Assembly: GCA_033239525.1 (NCBI GenBank)
Contig: BSYO01000010.1
Location: forward strand, 15,654,042-15,718,041
Direction of reading: 5' to 3'
DNA length: 64,000 bases
Source: Nepenthes gracilis
Lineage: Eukaryota; Streptophyta; Magnoliopsida; Caryophyllales; Nepenthaceae
Part shown: one piece after another, positions 62,540-64,000 of the stretch
Layout of the letters: every line of letters begins with the position of its first letter
How positions within the stretch are numbered: position 1 is the stretch's first letter
Made by a program: the position numbers and the translations under genes
The notes under the pieces: model-generated
The model's input: only the letters and a program-made list of their open reading frames with translations
Database searches by the model: none
Told to the model about the DNA's origin: nothing

Positions 62540-64000
62540 TTCTTAAAGATACGTGGCAAACCTGTCACAATTCCTAAACAGTCTATTACCATATCTAAGA
62601 AGGAATGTTCCCCCTTACTTACACTTCATGTTTCTTTATCCACATCTACTCTTGTTTAGATGTTTAATCCCACTGCTTGTCTTTTTGGCATTTCCTCGAG
62701 ATTGGTTAATTGAGTCTAATGTTTCAGATCACATGACTAGAATCACAATGATCTTATCAGATTTTAAGCTGTACTATCATATAGCCAACATAACTATGAC
62801 TGATGTCTTTTCTACAAAATTCGAAGAAATTAGTTCTATTTATTTGATCCAAATATTACATTTCTCGTCGATCTTATATTTACCGAATTACCTATGAGTG
62901 CATTCACTCAAAAGCATCATTATTGTGTGGTATTTTTCCTTAATGTAAATTGCAAGATCTTTTAACTAGTAGTAGTATTGCTAGAGGTTGTCGTATGTCA
63001 AGAGGAATCTACTTATTGCAGGATGAACCAACTCTCACTATTTGTCCTAATATTAATTCTAAAATTCTCAAAATTCATTGTTAAACGAATCATTATTTTA
63101 ACTCTATCTTGAATAAGCTATTCAAAATCTTATTCTATTACTGATTTGTTTTGTGGATCATATCAATTTGCTAAACCTCACCATTAGTCATACTACCCTC
63201 AAGTTAATACACATGCATGTGCTCCTCTTGAGTTAGTTCACTTGGATATTTAGGGACCTTGCCCGATTTAGTCTAAGTTAAGACTTCTTTATTTTGTTAC
63301 CTTTGTCAATGCTTATTTAATAGTTATCAAGTTATACATGATGTAAATTCATTCTAAATTATAGTATATTTCCTTCGCATTTTGTGCTGAAATTAGGATT
63401 TAGTTTCTTATCTCTATTTGTATTCTATAGAGGGATAATACCCGAGAATATTTTTCCGCTCCTTTTTTGTCATATATGTTCTACGATGGGAGTTTTCATG
63501 AATAATCCTATTCCGATACCTTCAAATAGAATGAAGTGGCCGAGAAGAAGAACAGAGATTTAATAAAAGTTGCTATAGTTCCCTTATTCCAAATAGGAGT
63601 TCCAAAAATATTTTGAAATGAGTCTGCATTTCATAGCTTCTTATCTTATTAATCGAGTGCTCACAATTGTCCTTAAGGGAGAACTTCCTTATTATGTTTT
63701 ATTTCCTATAAAGCTATTATATCCACTTCCACAAGAAATTTTAATGTATATGTTATGTCTATGATTTTTGACCCTAAGCGACTACACTTGGTCGCAAATC
63801 CCTGAAGCATAATTTTCTTAGGTATAGCCAAATTTAAAAGGGGTATCGATATTTTTCTCCAAATTTGAAACGTTTTTTGATACCCGATGATGCCACATTT
63901 CATGATCCTAAACCCTTTTTATGCCAAAGTGTTTTTGGCTCTATTGTCGAGTCTCTCTCACCTAATGATGATATTCTTGTTTACGAGATTATTCATAACA
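62540..64000 (+). mobile_element. decayed Ty1/copia pol, running off the right edge
   Basis: Plus-strand translation with many stops gives a protease start WLIESNVSDHMTR (62,700-62,740; the family has WIIDSGASDHMTG, so the catalytic DSG is lost). Integrase core pieces follow: ELVHLDI and FVTFVNAY near 63,230-63,320, RDNTREYFSAPF near 63,430-63,465, KNRDLIKVAIVPLFQIGVPK near 63,550-63,600, then GYRYFSPNLKRFLIPDDATF near 63,840-63,900. The order and strand are consistent with a single old copy. Confidence 0.8.

Overview
The window is nuclear DNA from a flowering plant, almost certainly a eudicot. Its genes have spliceosomal introns, it carries a tonoplast aquaporin and a plastid tocopherol cyclase, it is AT-rich and full of Ty1/copia and Ty3/gypsy LTR retrotransposons, and one intron holds a plastid DNA insertion. 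The species cannot be told from the sequence.

Layout. 1-14,126 is retrotransposon debris: a minus-strand copia element running off the left edge (1-4,614), a second minus-strand copia element (4,615-10,182) with one full and one truncated LTR, a plus-strand copia gag/protease scrap, then gypsy-type LTR remnants and AT-rich filler. 14,127-20,236 is the strangest stretch: a GC-rich Tat-type gypsy element and an AT-rich retroelement composite appear interleaved every few tens of bases. The AT-rich partner follows alone at 20,237-23,625. This looks like a false-merge consensus but should be checked on reads. 24,566-25,677 may be a solo LTR.

Three host genes occupy the rest. (1) RRP46, an RNase PH-like subunit of the RNA exosome, plus strand, 26,325-40,495, eight exons, 243 residues. 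Intron 1 contains a 3.17-kb LTR retrotransposon with a perfect target-site duplication whose interior holds pieces of two unrelated host genes (a type II H+-pyrophosphatase and a plastid ABC1 kinase) fused in sense. Intron 3 has a decayed duplicate of exon 3 just outside it and a plastid-derived segment inside it; exon 4 is only 21 nt. (2) A TIP4-type aquaporin, minus strand, 42,474-49,388, three exons, 248 residues. Its second intron is split by a 5.35-kb Tat-lineage gypsy element with a 5-bp target-site duplication. Exons 1-2 plus their promoter are duplicated in tandem at 51,029-51,502, while only one exon 3 is visible. (3) The last five exons of tocopherol cyclase VTE1, minus strand, 55,451-59,605; the 5' exons are not found before the right edge.

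The right end (62,540-64,000) is a decayed plus-strand copia element. The three host genes act in unrelated processes (RNA processing or decay, vacuolar transport, plastid vitamin E synthesis) and form no operon-like unit. What links the window is retrotransposon activity inside and between the genes. All exon boundaries were read by eye from splice signals, reading-frame continuity and remembered family sequence; no alignment was run.
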